Part shown: piece by piece, positions 47,057 through 55,770 of the stretch
How the letters are laid out: each line of letters opens with the position of its first letter
Numbering within the stretch: position 1 is the stretch's first letter
Origin: Mycolicibacterium aurum
GTDB lineage: Bacteria; Actinomycetota; Actinomycetes; Mycobacteriales; Mycobacteriaceae
Direction: 5' to 3'
DNA length: 64,000 nucleotides
NCBI RefSeq assembly: GCF_900637195.1
Contig: NZ_LR134356.1
Coordinates: 4,526,001 to 4,590,000, forward strand
Notes under the pieces: model-generated
Databases searched by the model: none
The model's input: the letters and a program-made list of their open reading frames with translations, nothing else
Told to the model about the DNA's origin: nothing
Program-made: the position numbers and the translations under genes

Positions 47057-48049
47057 TTACACCCGCTGCGCTACCGGCGTGACCATCCCCGCCAGTCGAC
47101 CGCTGATGATCTCCTCCGCCTCGGCCACAATCCGCGACACCAGGTCTCCGACCGTCGGAATATCGTTGATCAGCCCCATGGCCGTCCCGACCGTCCAGAT
47201 GCCGGCGTCGATGTCGCCGTCGTCGAACACCTTGCGGCCGCGCACGCCGGCCACCAGATCCTTGACGTCCTCGAACTGACCGCCGGCCTTGAGAATGTCG
47301 ACCACCTCACGCGAGACCACATTCGAAGCCACCCGCGCGGTGTTGTGCAGGCTGCGGAAGATCAGCTCCGTCCCCCGCTCGTCCCCGGCCACGATGGCTT
47401 CCTTGACGTTCTGGTGGATGCAGGACTCGACGGTGCACATGAACCGCGATCCCATGTTGATGCCGTCAGCCCCCAGCGCCAGCGCCGCCACCAGGCCCCG
47501 GCTGTCGGCGAAGCCGCCCGAGGCGATCATCGGGATCTCGATCTTGTCGGCAGCCGCCGGGATCAGCACCAGGCCGGGAACGTCGTCCTCACCCGGGTGA
47601 CCGGCGCACTCGAATCCGTCGATGCTGATGCCGTCCACACCCAGCGACTGGGCCTTCACCGCGTGGCGCACCGAGGTGCACTTGTGCAGCACCTTGATGC
47701 CGTTGTCGTGGAACATCGGCAGGTGCGGAGCCGGGTTGGAGCCCGCCGTCTCGACGATCTTGATACCGGCGTCGACGATCACCTGCCGGTACTCGTCATA
47801 GGGCGGCGGATTGATCGCGGGCAGGATCGTCAGATTCACCCCGAACGGCTTGTCCGTCAGATCCCGCGTCTTGGCGATCTCGTTGGCCAGGTCCGCCGGC
47901 GTCGGCTGCGTCAGCGCGGTGATGAAACCCAGAGCACCCGCATTCGCCACGGCCGCAACCAGTTCCGCGCGGCCCACCCACTGCATGCCGCCCTGGGCGA
48001 TCGGGTGCTCGACACCGAACGTCTCGGTGAACTTCGTCGTGATGCTCAT
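47057..48049 (-). CDS. nitronate monooxygenase-like FMN enzyme
   Basis: A 330-residue TIM-barrel flavoenzyme of the NMO/2-nitropropane dioxygenase family. Motifs are HPIAQGGMQWVGRAELVAAV, GFITALTQPTP, GFECAGHPGEDD (catalytic His in AGHPGE) and GGFADSRGLVAALALGADGI for FMN phosphate. ATG 48049 is preceded by AAGGGA six bases upstream. It is the last gene of an mcr-SDR-NMO operon, which suggests a role in acyl or steroid side-chain metabolism rather than in nitronate detoxification, though that is inference. Confidence 0.9.
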   Translation of the reverse strand: MSITTKFTETFGVEHPIAQGGMQWVGRAELVAAVANAGALGFITALTQPTPADLANEIAKTRDLTDKPFGVNLTILPAINPPPYDEYRQVIVDAGIKIVETAGSNPAPHLPMFHDNGIKVLHKCTSVRHAVKAQSLGVDGISIDGFECAGHPGEDDVPGLVLIPAAADKIEIPMIASGGFADSRGLVAALALGADGINMGSRFMCTVESCIHQNVKEAIVAGDERGTELIFRSLHNTARVASNVVSREVVDILKAGGQFEDVKDLVAGVRGRKVFDDGDIDAGIWTVGTAMGLINDIPTVGDLVSRIVAEAEEIISGRLAGMVTPVAQRV

Positions 48050-48077
48050 CGGTTCCCTTTCCTCTTCGCGCGAGCGC

Positions 48078-48830
48078 TCATCGGGGAGCCATGCGGATGG
48101 CGCCGTCGAGCCGGATCGTCTCGCCGTTGAGCATCGGGTTCTCGACGATGTGCACCGCCAGCGCGCCGTACTCGTCGGGGTCACCGAGGCGGGCCGGGTG
48201 GGGCACCTGCTTGCCGAGGGAGGCCTGCGCCTCCTCGGGCAGCGAGCCGAGCAGCGGGGTCTTGAACAGGCCGGGGGCGATGGTGCATACGCGGATGAAC
48301 TCGCGCGAGAGGTCACGCGCGATCGGCAGGGTCATGCCGACGACGCCGCCCTTGGACGCCGAGTAGGCCGCCTGGCCGATCTGGCCCTCGAACGCGGCGA
48401 CCGACGCCGTGTTGATGATGACGCCGCGCTCACCGTTGATCGGCTCCTGTTTGGCGATACGTTCTGCGGCAAGGCGAATCACGTTGAACGTGCCGATGAG
48501 GTTGACCTCGACGACCTTGCGGAAACCGTCGAGCGGGAATGGTCCGTCCTTGCCGAGGGTCTTGATCGCGTTGCCGATACCTGCGCAGTTGACGTCGATG
48601 CGCAGCGGGCCCATCTCCTCGGCGGCGTCCAGCGCGGCGGTGACCTGCTCGGGATCGGTGACGTTGGCTTCGACGAACTTGGCGCGCGCACCGAGTTCCT
48701 TGACCGCGTCCTCACCCTTGAGGTCGATGACGACGACCGAGGCGCCCCGGTCGAGCAGTCGCTTCGTCGTCGCAAGGCCGAGCCCGGAGGCACCCCCGGT
48801 GACGACAGCCACGGCGTCTTTGATCTCCAC
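48078..48830 (-). CDS. short-chain dehydrogenase (3-hydroxyacyl-CoA dehydrogenase type 2-like, Rv1144)
   Basis: A 250-residue NAD-dependent SDR. The cofactor motif is TGGASGLG with Asp after beta-2 (VVVIDLKG), which favours NAD. NVNCAGIG-type sequence (DVNCAGIGNAI), catalytic Ser in NTASVAAFEG and YSASK follow. It resembles human HSD10 and Rv1144, which has the same length. GTG 48830 follows AGGAAAGGA about 9 bases upstream. It lies between Mcr and NMO with gaps of 28-34 bp. Likely substrates are 2-methyl-3-hydroxyacyl-CoA or steroids. Confidence 0.9.
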   Translation of the reverse strand: MEIKDAVAVVTGGASGLGLATTKRLLDRGASVVVIDLKGEDAVKELGARAKFVEANVTDPEQVTAALDAAEEMGPLRIDVNCAGIGNAIKTLGKDGPFPLDGFRKVVEVNLIGTFNVIRLAAERIAKQEPINGERGVIINTASVAAFEGQIGQAAYSASKGGVVGMTLPIARDLSREFIRVCTIAPGLFKTPLLGSLPEEAQASLGKQVPHPARLGDPDEYGALAVHIVENPMLNGETIRLDGAIRMAPR

Positions 48831-48864
48831 AGATAGATTCCTTTCCTGACCTTTGACTTGCTGA

Positions 48865-49959
48865 CTAAACCCAGTCCCGCAGAACAGCTTCGGTGTCCGC
48901 TCCGGGCACACCCGGTGCCTTCGGAACGGACGGGGCACTGCGGGAGAACCGCGGCGCAGGGGCCGGGTACAGCGATCCGTTCTCGGAGTAGAAGGTGTGG
49001 CGCTCGGTGTTGTGCGCCTCGGACTCCACCTCGCCGAACGACAGCACCGGCGTCACGCACGCATCGGTCCCGGCGAACACCTTCGTCCAGTGATCGCGGT
49101 CGTGTGCCGCGAACGCCTCGGTGAAGGCGGCCCGCAACTCCGGCCAGCGGCCCATGTCGTTCTGGTCGGGCAGATCGGCGCCGTCCAGCCCGATCCCCTT
49201 GAGCATTTCGGCGTAGAACTGCGGCTCGATCGCTCCGACGGCGACGTGGCGTCCGTCGGCACATGTGTAGGTGTCGTAGTACGGCGCGCCGGTGTCGAGC
49301 ATGTTGACGCCACGCTCGTCACTCCACATGCCCATGCCGCGGAACGCCCACATCATCATCGACAGCACGCTCGAGCCGTCCACCATCGCGGCGTCGACCA
49401 CCTGGCCCTTGCCGGAACGTTCCCGCTCCCACAGTGCCGAGAGCACGCCGACGAGCAGGAACATCGACCCGCCGCCGAAATCGCCGACCAGGTTCAGCGG
49501 CGGCACCGGGCGCTCGCCCGCGCGACCGATCGCATGCAGCGCGCCGTTGAGCGAGATGTAGTTGATGTCGTGACCCGCCTGCTGGGCGCGCGGACCGTCC
49601 TGACCCCAGCCGGTCATCCGGGCATAGATCAGCTTCTCGTTGACCTTGGCGCAGTCCTCGGGACCTAGCCCGAGCCGTTCTGTGACACCGGGCCGGAAGC
49701 CCTCGATCAGCACGTCGGCCTTGGCGATCAGTTTCAGGACCAGCTCGCGTCCCTCGTCACTCTTGAGGTTGGCGGCCACCGATCGCCGGTTGCGCAGCAG
49801 GTAGTCGCCGCCCGGTTTGGTCGCGGGGCCGGGGCCCTTTCCCGGGCGCTCGACGCGGACGACGTCTGCTCCGAGATCGCCGAGAATCATTGCCGCGTGC
49901 GGGCCGGGACCGATGCCGGCCAGCTCCACGACCCGTAGTCCTTGCAGTGGTCCAGCCAT
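48865..49959 (-). CDS. mcr: alpha-methylacyl-CoA racemase Mcr
   Basis: A 364-residue family III CoA-transferase-fold enzyme that epimerises 2-methylacyl-CoA, needed to degrade methyl-branched fatty acids and cholesterol side chains. Catalytic residues correspond to those of M. tuberculosis MCR (H126, D156) with a shift of four: H130 in AGHDINYI and D160 in VGDFGGGS. ELAGIGPGPHAAMILGDLGA is the CoA-binding start. ATG 49959 follows GAAGGG with a usable spacing. It heads the mcr-SDR-NMO operon and is divergent from the enoyl-CoA hydratase. Confidence 0.93.
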   Translation of the reverse strand: MAGPLQGLRVVELAGIGPGPHAAMILGDLGADVVRVERPGKGPGPATKPGGDYLLRNRRSVAANLKSDEGRELVLKLIAKADVLIEGFRPGVTERLGLGPEDCAKVNEKLIYARMTGWGQDGPRAQQAGHDINYISLNGALHAIGRAGERPVPPLNLVGDFGGGSMFLLVGVLSALWERERSGKGQVVDAAMVDGSSVLSMMMWAFRGMGMWSDERGVNMLDTGAPYYDTYTCADGRHVAVGAIEPQFYAEMLKGIGLDGADLPDQNDMGRWPELRAAFTEAFAAHDRDHWTKVFAGTDACVTPVLSFGEVESEAHNTERHTFYSENGSLYPAPAPRFSRSAPSVPKAPGVPGADTEAVLRDWV

Positions 49960-50007
49960 GCCTAACCGCCCTTCGTCCCAGTCGCTCGGTTGACCGCGAC
50001 ATAGCTT

Positions 50008-50023
50008 ACTTGTATAACCAAGT
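50008..50023. promoter_or_regulatory. inverted repeat between mcr and the enoyl-CoA hydratase
   Basis: ACTTG-tataac-CAAGT, 5-bp arms around 6 bp, in the 124-bp divergent region. It could be the operator of a TetR-type lipid regulator. It does not match the KstR consensus well. Confidence 0.4.
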
Positions 50024-50083
50024 CGGATCGGCCATGGGTCTTCAGCTGCCGCAAAGACCCTCCTCAGACCAGAAGGTGCGTGC

Positions 50084-50902
50084 ATGACCATCGACTCGGG
50101 TGCCGAGATCTATCAGTGCATCGACGACCTCACGGTCAGCCTCGACGACGGCGTGCTCGCCGTGACCCTCAACCGTCCGGACAGCCTGAACTCGCTCACC
50201 GCTCCGATGCTCCGAACGTTCGCCGAGACACTGGAACGTGCGGCAGGCGATTCCCGCGTGCGGGTGGTCCGCGTCAGCGGAGCGGGACGCGGCTTCTGCT
50301 CGGGCGCCGGGATCAGCGAGGAAGACCACGCCAACCCCGGCGCCACCGGCACCCCCGCCGATGTACTGGATGCGGCCAACCGCTGCATCCGCGCGATCGC
50401 CGCGCTGCCGCAGCCCGCCGTCGCGGTCGTCCACGGTGCGGCGGCCGGAGTCGGCGTTTCGCTGGCGCTGGCCTGCGACGTCGTACTCGCCTCGGAGAAG
50501 GCGTTTTTCATGCTGGCGTTCACGAAGATCGGGCTCATGCCCGACGGTGGCGCGTCGGCACTGATTGCTGCCGCGGTGGGCCGGATCCGGGCGATGCGGA
50601 TGGCCCTGCTGGCCGAGCGCATCACCGCGCGCGAAGCCTACGACTGGGGCCTGGTCAGTGCTGTCCATCCCGCCGACGATCTCGCCGCGGAGGTCGACAC
50701 AGTGATCGGCACGCTGGTGTCGGGCCCGGCCGTCGCACTGCGCAAGACCAAGGCTGCGATCAACGCCGCGACGCTCACCGAGCTGGAAAGCGCGCTGGAA
50801 CTGGAGAAGACGGGCCAGCTGGCGTTGCTGGATTCTCACGATTTTCGCGAGGGCACCAAGGCGTTCCAGCAGCGCAGGGCCGCGACCTTCACCGACTCCT
50901 GA
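50084..50902 (+). CDS. enoyl-CoA hydratase/isomerase (EchA10 position)
   Basis: A 272-residue crotonase-fold enzyme. The oxyanion-hole segments are GRGFCSGAGIS and VHGAAAGVGVSLALACDVVL. At the catalytic position it has LMPDGGAS, where hydratases have Glu and PaaG-type isomerases have Asp, so it may be an isomerase. The location divergent from mcr matches EchA10 (Rv1142c). ATG 50084 has AAGGTG nine bases upstream. A hairpin of the GTGTAGT type follows the stop. Confidence 0.87.
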   Translation: MTIDSGAEIYQCIDDLTVSLDDGVLAVTLNRPDSLNSLTAPMLRTFAETLERAAGDSRVRVVRVSGAGRGFCSGAGISEEDHANPGATGTPADVLDAANRCIRAIAALPQPAVAVVHGAAAGVGVSLALACDVVLASEKAFFMLAFTKIGLMPDGGASALIAAAVGRIRAMRMALLAERITAREAYDWGLVSAVHPADDLAAEVDTVIGTLVSGPAVALRKTKAAINAATLTELESALELEKTGQLALLDSHDFREGTKAFQQRRAATFTDS

Positions 50903-50906
50903 CATA

Positions 50907-50959
50907 GCGATTCCGGTGTAGTTCGTCGACGTCAGCGTGACCGACTACACCCAAATCGC
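50907..50959. terminator. GTGTAGT-type inverted repeat after the enoyl-CoA hydratase
   Basis: Arms 50907-50927 and 50939-50959 pair over 21 bp with about four mismatches and an 11-nt loop. The stem contains GGTGTAGT and ends in GCGATT, as does the repeat at 57203-57245. Confidence 0.7.
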
Positions 50960-51016
50960 CCGTGGGCGGCGGAAAATCGTTCGACTCGACGGCAGGTCGT
51001 GCGCGACCATCGTTCG

Positions 51017-52297
51017 GTGAGTACGCAATTCGACATCGAGGCGCCGGTGGCCCCCGGCGGCTGGCGTGTGCTCGCACCCTTCCGGTTCCGCGAGTATCGC
51101 CTTCTGATCGCGGCGGTGTCCCTGTCGATCTTCGCCGAGGGTATGTGGGCCGTCGTGATGGCCTTGCAGGTCATCGAACTGTCCAACGATCCGACGTCGC
51201 TGTCCTTGGTCGCCGCCTGCCTGGGTGCCGGTCTGGTGTCGTTCGTGCTGGTCGGCGGACTGGCCGCCGACCGGCTCAGCCAGCGCGGCATCATTCTCGT
51301 CGTCGCGGCCGTCAACACGGCGGTCACTTCGGCGGTCGCCGCACTCGGGCTCATTGGTGCACTGAGGATCTGGCACATGGCCGTGGCGGCCGCGGCGCTC
51401 GGTATCGCTGCGGCGTTCTTCTTCCCGGCGTACAGCGCGATCCTGCCGAGGATTCTGCCCGCCGAGCAGCTACTGGCCGCCAACGGCGTGGAAGGTGTTG
51501 TGCGCCCGGTGTTTCAGCGCGCGGCCGGGCCCGCGGTGGCCGGCCTTGTGATCGGTGCCACGTTCCCTGCGGCCGGGGCCACCGTGGTGGCCGTGCTGTT
51601 CGGTGTCGGCTTCGTACTACTGGTGGCCACCCGGCCACCGGTGGTCACCGGAACCGAGGTGCAGCACGACCGTCCGCACCTGCTCCGGGATCTGTTGGAC
51701 GGCTGCGCGTTCGTGCTGCAGACACCGTGGCTGCTGTGGACCCTGCTGTTCGCCAGCCTGTTCGTGCTCGTCGTCCTCGGCCCGATCGAGGTGCTGCTGC
51801 CGTTCGTCGTCGCCGACAGGTTCGACCACGGCGCCCAGACCTACGGCTTCATCCTGGCGTTCTTCGGCATGGGCAGCGCGCTGGGCGCGTTGGCGGTGTC
51901 GTCGAGGCGGCTACCGCGTCGGTATCTCACGGTGATGATGGTGATGTGGAGCGTGGGCTCCATCCCGCTGGCGGTCGTCGGCGTCACGTCGTCGTTCCCG
52001 TTGATGGCCTTGGCGACATTCGTCATCGGCGTCACCGACGGTGCGGGCATGGTCATCTGGGGCACGCTGCTGCAGCGGCGGGTGCCCCCGGAGATGCTGG
52101 GCCGAGTGTCGAGTCTGGACTTCTTCGTCTCGCTGGCATTCATGCCGGTGTCGTTCGCGATCGTGGGTCCGCTGTCGAAAGTCGTTCCGATGGAGGCGAT
52201 CTTCCTGGCCGCCGGCGGCCTGCCGGTGCTGTTCGGCGGCGTCGCGATGTGGGCGGCCAAGATGCGCCGCGACGAGCTGGCGCATCCGCTTCGCTAG
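51017..52297 (+). CDS. MFS transporter (enterobactin/macrolide exporter-like)
   Basis: A 426-residue 12-helix transporter of the MFS_3 type: FRFREYRLLIAAVSLSIFAE, AADRLSQRGIIL in the loop 2-3, and FFFPAYSAILPRILPAEQL, a segment typical of this group. Drug or siderophore export is usual for it. GTG 51017 is provisional; GTG 50999 is also in frame, and neither has a Shine-Dalgarno. It ends 4 bp inside the convergent protease gene. Confidence 0.82.
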   Translation: MSTQFDIEAPVAPGGWRVLAPFRFREYRLLIAAVSLSIFAEGMWAVVMALQVIELSNDPTSLSLVAACLGAGLVSFVLVGGLAADRLSQRGIILVVAAVNTAVTSAVAALGLIGALRIWHMAVAAAALGIAAAFFFPAYSAILPRILPAEQLLAANGVEGVVRPVFQRAAGPAVAGLVIGATFPAAGATVVAVLFGVGFVLLVATRPPVVTGTEVQHDRPHLLRDLLDGCAFVLQTPWLLWTLLFASLFVLVVLGPIEVLLPFVVADRFDHGAQTYGFILAFFGMGSALGALAVSSRRLPRRYLTVMMVMWSVGSIPLAVVGVTSSFPLMALATFVIGVTDGAGMVIWGTLLQRRVPPEMLGRVSSLDFFVSLAFMPVSFAIVGPLSKVVPMEAIFLAAGGLPVLFGGVAMWAAKMRRDELAHPLR

Positions 52298-53010
52298 ACG
52301 CCGAAGATCGGAGGAAGTGCGAGCACCATGACCACGCCCCACACGAAGTGGGTCAGCATCGGTGCGAGCACTCCTCCGGTGGAGCGGCGCAGGAGGGCGC
52401 AGACGGTTCCGAGGATGATCGCGGCGAACCCGAGCATCGGGTTGCCCGTCGTGGCGGCGGTCGCGATGACGTACAGCACGGTCGAGACGAGGACCGGTCG
52501 GTACTTCGCCAGCGCACTGTAGAGCGCGCCACGGAAGAACATCTCTTCGGCGAGCCCGTTGATGACGGTGATGAACACCATCAGATACAGCGGGGCGGCG
52601 TTGGAGTACTCCAGCACCTGCCTGATGTAGTCGTTCACCCCGGGGATCTGCCTGGCTACCAGACCTCCGACGACGAAGATCGCCCCGAGAGCCAGCCCCA
52701 CCGCGACACCGGTGATCACCGGCCGCTGGTTGCGACCCCGAAAGTTCAGGTGCCCCATATGCAGCGGGCCGGACGCGAAGGCGCCGAAAGCCCAGACACC
52801 CGCCAGCGCGAGGGTGAGCCACACGAATGAGTTGTCGCCGGGGGGTCTGCTCAGCGAGTAGCCGAGTAGGGCCGCTCCGATGAGCAGGACGACCGAGACG
52901 ATGAATTTGCGACGGGTGACCACTCCGGGCGTCTCGTTGTACGGCCTGGCCTTGGTGCGGGCTACGCGCAGCCACTCCTTGGGCCATCCGCGGCGGGTCG
53001 GGGTGCTCAC
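52294..53010 (-). CDS. CPBP-family intramembrane protease
   Basis: A 238-residue membrane protein of the CPBP (Rce1-like, CAAX protease and bacteriocin-processing) family with about 7 helices. The signature is NGLAEEMFFRGALYSAL (EExxxR) followed by TAATTGNPMLGFAAIILG and the final metal/substrate His in LTHFVWG. GTG 53010 overlaps the SDR gene stop as GTGA. Bacterial members cleave or bind membrane proteins; the target is unknown. Confidence 0.87.
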   Translation of the reverse strand: MSTPTRRGWPKEWLRVARTKARPYNETPGVVTRRKFIVSVVLLIGAALLGYSLSRPPGDNSFVWLTLALAGVWAFGAFASGPLHMGHLNFRGRNQRPVITGVAVGLALGAIFVVGGLVARQIPGVNDYIRQVLEYSNAAPLYLMVFITVINGLAEEMFFRGALYSALAKYRPVLVSTVLYVIATAATTGNPMLGFAAIILGTVCALLRRSTGGVLAPMLTHFVWGVVMVLALPPIFGV

Positions 53011-54152
53011 GCCGGCATCACCTTCGGCACCAGTCCGATCACGTGATCCAGCCCGGTGCGCACAGCCGCGGCGACGGGGCCGGGCACGAACCCGATCAGA
53101 CCGAGGACGGGATGTACGAACGGCGGCGTGACCGCGCCTGCCAGTTTCTGCAGTCGCAGCGTGTCCCCGCCGGCCCACTGGGGATCGGTGTCGGCCAGAT
53201 GGTGCGGATCGCCCAGCTCGTTGACCGGGCGCCGCGGCGGACTCGTCACCGCCCGACGCATGGCGTCCTCGACGGTGACCGGTCCATCGGGCGGCGCGGG
53301 GACGAAGTCGCCGAGGTCGTTCGTCGACGCCATCATCGGATAGTCAAGGGATTCAACAAGATCCGCAGCCAGACCGCCGGGGACAGGCAGAATGAGGCCG
53401 GTCACCTTCGACACCAGGCTGGTCTCGATGCCGTACACCGCGACAGGCTGCCGCCAGATTCCGGCGGTGCGCGCGTAGGTACGCAGCAGGTCGCCGTAGG
53501 TGGTGGTCTCGGCACCCCTGATGTCGTAGGACCCGGCGGGCACCTTCTCGTCCGCGACCGCGACGAGGTAGTACAGCACGTCGCTGATCGCGATGGGATC
53601 GATCGGGTTCGCCGACCATTCCGGCATCGGCAACACCAGGAAGCGGTCGGCGACGTAGCGAAGCATTTCAAACGATGTGGAGCCCGCGCCTATCACGATC
53701 GCGGCACCCAGCCACACCACGTCCGGACCGCCCTCGATGGTGAGAGCTGCAGCGACCTCGGCGCGACTGGCCAGGTGCTCAGACAGCGTACGGCTGTCGG
53801 GTACGAACCCGCCCAGATAAACGATGCGACGTACCCCCGCCGCCTTGGCGGCGGAGGCGACGTTGGCAGCGGCCTTGTTGTCGGCCTCGCGGAAACCGGG
53901 CTGCCCGATGCCGTGCACCAGGTAGTAGACGACGTCGATGGGTCCGGCCTCGGTGAGCGCCTGCTTGGCCGAGATCTCGTCGTGCGCATCCAGGGTCACC
54001 GCGGTGACGTCGTCGTACCAGCCGAAGTCGGCCAGCCGTTCGACGTCTCGGCTGGCGGCGACAACTTGGTGACCGTCTTCGAGCAACGCTGTCACCAGGC
54101 GCGAGCCGATGTATCCGGTGGCGCCGGTGACCAGAATGCGAGCAGATTCCAC
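53007..54152 (-). CDS. NAD(P)-binding extended SDR-like protein
   Basis: A 381-residue protein with a Rossmann nucleotide-binding start (ARILVTGATGYIGSRLVTAL) of the NmrA/complex I NDUFA9-like atypical SDR group. YYLVHGIG and DNKAAANVASAAKAAGVRRI follow, with YLGGF in place of the catalytic YxxxK. The C-terminal 120 residues contain FVHPVLGLIGFVPGPVAAA and may contact the membrane. It is probably a regulatory or lipid-linked oxidoreductase. GTG 54152. Coupled to the CPBP protease. Confidence 0.8.
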   Translation of the reverse strand: MESARILVTGATGYIGSRLVTALLEDGHQVVAASRDVERLADFGWYDDVTAVTLDAHDEISAKQALTEAGPIDVVYYLVHGIGQPGFREADNKAAANVASAAKAAGVRRIVYLGGFVPDSRTLSEHLASRAEVAAALTIEGGPDVVWLGAAIVIGAGSTSFEMLRYVADRFLVLPMPEWSANPIDPIAISDVLYYLVAVADEKVPAGSYDIRGAETTTYGDLLRTYARTAGIWRQPVAVYGIETSLVSKVTGLILPVPGGLAADLVESLDYPMMASTNDLGDFVPAPPDGPVTVEDAMRRAVTSPPRRPVNELGDPHHLADTDPQWAGGDTLRLQKLAGAVTPPFVHPVLGLIGFVPGPVAAAVRTGLDHVIGLVPKVMPA

Positions 54153-54209
54153 GTTAAGCCCTGTACCCCGGCGCGCCCGATCAGAACCTGACGTGGGACG
54201 TTAGCCCTG

Positions 54210-54731
54210 TCACTGCGCGTCCCGATGCAGCTTGACCAGCTCCTGATACAGGGTCGCGTTGGTGCGGATGCCCGCGATCTCATCGTCGCCGAGTTGACGC
54301 CGGACCTTGCCGGGAACACCGGCCACCATCGAGCCCGGCGGGATCACCGCGCCCTGCGGCACCACCGCTCCCGCGGCGATGAGCGACCCGGAACCCACCA
54401 CGGCGCCGTTGAGCACCACCGCGCCCATCCCGACCAGCGAGTCGTCCTCGACCGTGCAGCCGTGCAGCACCGCGTTGTGCCCCACGCTCACACCCGCACC
54501 GATGCGGGCCGGGAAACCGGGATCGACGTGAATCGTCACGCCGTCCTGGATGTTCGTGCCCGCCCCGATCTCGATGCGTTCGGCCTCGGCGCGCAGGATC
54601 GCTCCGTACCACGCACTCGCGCCGGCAGCCATGATCACCTGGCCCACCACGGTGGCGTTGGGGGCTACCCAGCTGTCGGGATGCAGATCGGGTGAGTGTC
54701 CTGCGATGGTCAGGATCAGTGGCTCGGCCAT
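54210..54731 (-). CDS. gamma-carbonic anhydrase family protein
   Basis: A 173-residue left-handed beta-helix hexapeptide protein. The metal-binding histidines are at TIHVDPG and GHNAVLHGC, the pattern of gamma-carbonic anhydrases and the related PaaY/CaiE proteins. ATG 54731 was selected because TACGAT (54744-54739) stands seven bases before it; ATG 54740 would lie inside that box. Function as CO2 hydratase or as a CoA-linked thioesterase cannot be told apart. Confidence 0.87.
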   Translation of the reverse strand: MAEPLILTIAGHSPDLHPDSWVAPNATVVGQVIMAAGASAWYGAILRAEAERIEIGAGTNIQDGVTIHVDPGFPARIGAGVSVGHNAVLHGCTVEDDSLVGMGAVVLNGAVVGSGSLIAAGAVVPQGAVIPPGSMVAGVPGKVRRQLGDDEIAGIRTNATLYQELVKLHRDAQ

Positions 54732-54738
54732 GGCCGTC

Positions 54739-54744
54739 ATCGTA
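54739..54744 (-). promoter_or_regulatory. leaderless -10 box of the gamma-carbonic anhydrase gene
   Basis: TACGAT on the minus strand, seven bases before ATG 54731; it excludes the in-frame ATG 54740. Confidence 0.55.
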
Positions 54745-54810
54745 GGACGGGACCTCCGCACCGGAGGACCTAGTGACCGCAGCGGCGACGCCACGTGCGA
54801 TCCTCAGCAC

Positions 54811-55770
54811 GTGACAACGACGTCAGCAACTGCACTCGACATCGTCGACGGCATCGACCTCACCGGCAAGACCTGCGTCATCACCGGCGCTTCAGCAGGC
54901 CTGGGCCGGGAATCCGCCAGGGCTTTGGCCGCCACCGGTGCGCACGTCATCTTGGCGGCACGCAATGCCGACGCGCTGGCCGAGACCGAGACCTGGGTAC
55001 GCGCCGAGGTCGCCGACGCGCGCCTGTCCCTGGTGCCGTTGGACCTGACGTCGCTGGCCAGCGTCGCGGCCGCCGCCGAGCAGATCAGCGAGCTGACTCC
55101 CGTGGTCCACGTGTTGATGAACAACGCAGGCGTGATGTTCACCCCCTTCGGCCGAACCGCCGAGGGCTTCGAAACACAATTCGGCACAAACCATCTGGGC
55201 CACTTCGAATTCACCCGGCTGCTGTTCCCCGCGCTCGTGGCCGCCGACGGCGCCCGGGTGGTGGTGCTGTCCTCCGAGGGCCACCGGATGAGCGACGTCG
55301 ACTTCGACGACCCCAACTTCGAACACCGCGACTACGACAAGTTCGCGGCGTACGGCGCCTCCAAGACCGCCAACGTCCTTCACGCGGTCGAACTGGACCG
55401 CAGACTGCGCGACAGCGGTGTCCGCGCGTTCGCGGTGCACCCCGGGATCGTGGCCACCTCGCTGGCGCGGCACATGACCAATGACGACTTCGCCAGCCTC
55501 AACCGCTCGGCGGCGTCGCGGAAGAAGGACACCTCCGAGCCCCCGACGGACTTCCGTACGCAGTTCACGACGCCCGAGCACGGCGCCGCCACGCAGGTGT
55601 GGGCGGCCGTCAGCGACGACCTGGACGGCGCGGGCGGGGTCTACCTGTCCGACTGCGCGATCCGGCAGGCCGCGCCGTATGCGGTGGACGAATCCAGGGC
55701 GCTGACCCTGTGGGACCTTTCGGAGCGACTCTGCACGCGGAGCGCGCCGAGCCTAGGCTCAAGTGCGTGA
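54811..55770 (+). CDS. short-chain dehydrogenase/reductase (retinol dehydrogenase-like)
   Basis: A 319-residue classical SDR. Cofactor motif TGASAGLG, LAARN at the end of beta-2 (NADP type), NNAGV, catalytic Ser in VVVLSSEGH and YGASK. The GTNHLGHFEFTRLLFP segment is typical of the retinol dehydrogenase/protochlorophyllide reductase-like group. GTG 54811 gives a normal N-terminus; the open frame further upstream is antisense to the carbonic anhydrase gene. It overlaps the TetR gene as GTGA, so the TetR likely controls it. Confidence 0.87.
   Translation: MTTTSATALDIVDGIDLTGKTCVITGASAGLGRESARALAATGAHVILAARNADALAETETWVRAEVADARLSLVPLDLTSLASVAAAAEQISELTPVVHVLMNNAGVMFTPFGRTAEGFETQFGTNHLGHFEFTRLLFPALVAADGARVVVLSSEGHRMSDVDFDDPNFEHRDYDKFAAYGASKTANVLHAVELDRRLRDSGVRAFAVHPGIVATSLARHMTNDDFASLNRSAASRKKDTSEPPTDFRTQFTTPEHGAATQVWAAVSDDLDGAGGVYLSDCAIRQAAPYAVDESRALTLWDLSERLCTRSAPSLGSSA

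Noticed and set aside
50008..50023. KstR (cholesterol regulon) operator between mcr and echA
   Set aside because: The arms ACTTG/CAAGT do not fit the KstR pattern of AAC and GTT around the centre, so it is listed only as an unassigned inverted repeat.
50962..52830. 622-codon plus-strand open frame
   Set aside because: Overlaps the MFS gene in another frame; no transmembrane pattern or domain.
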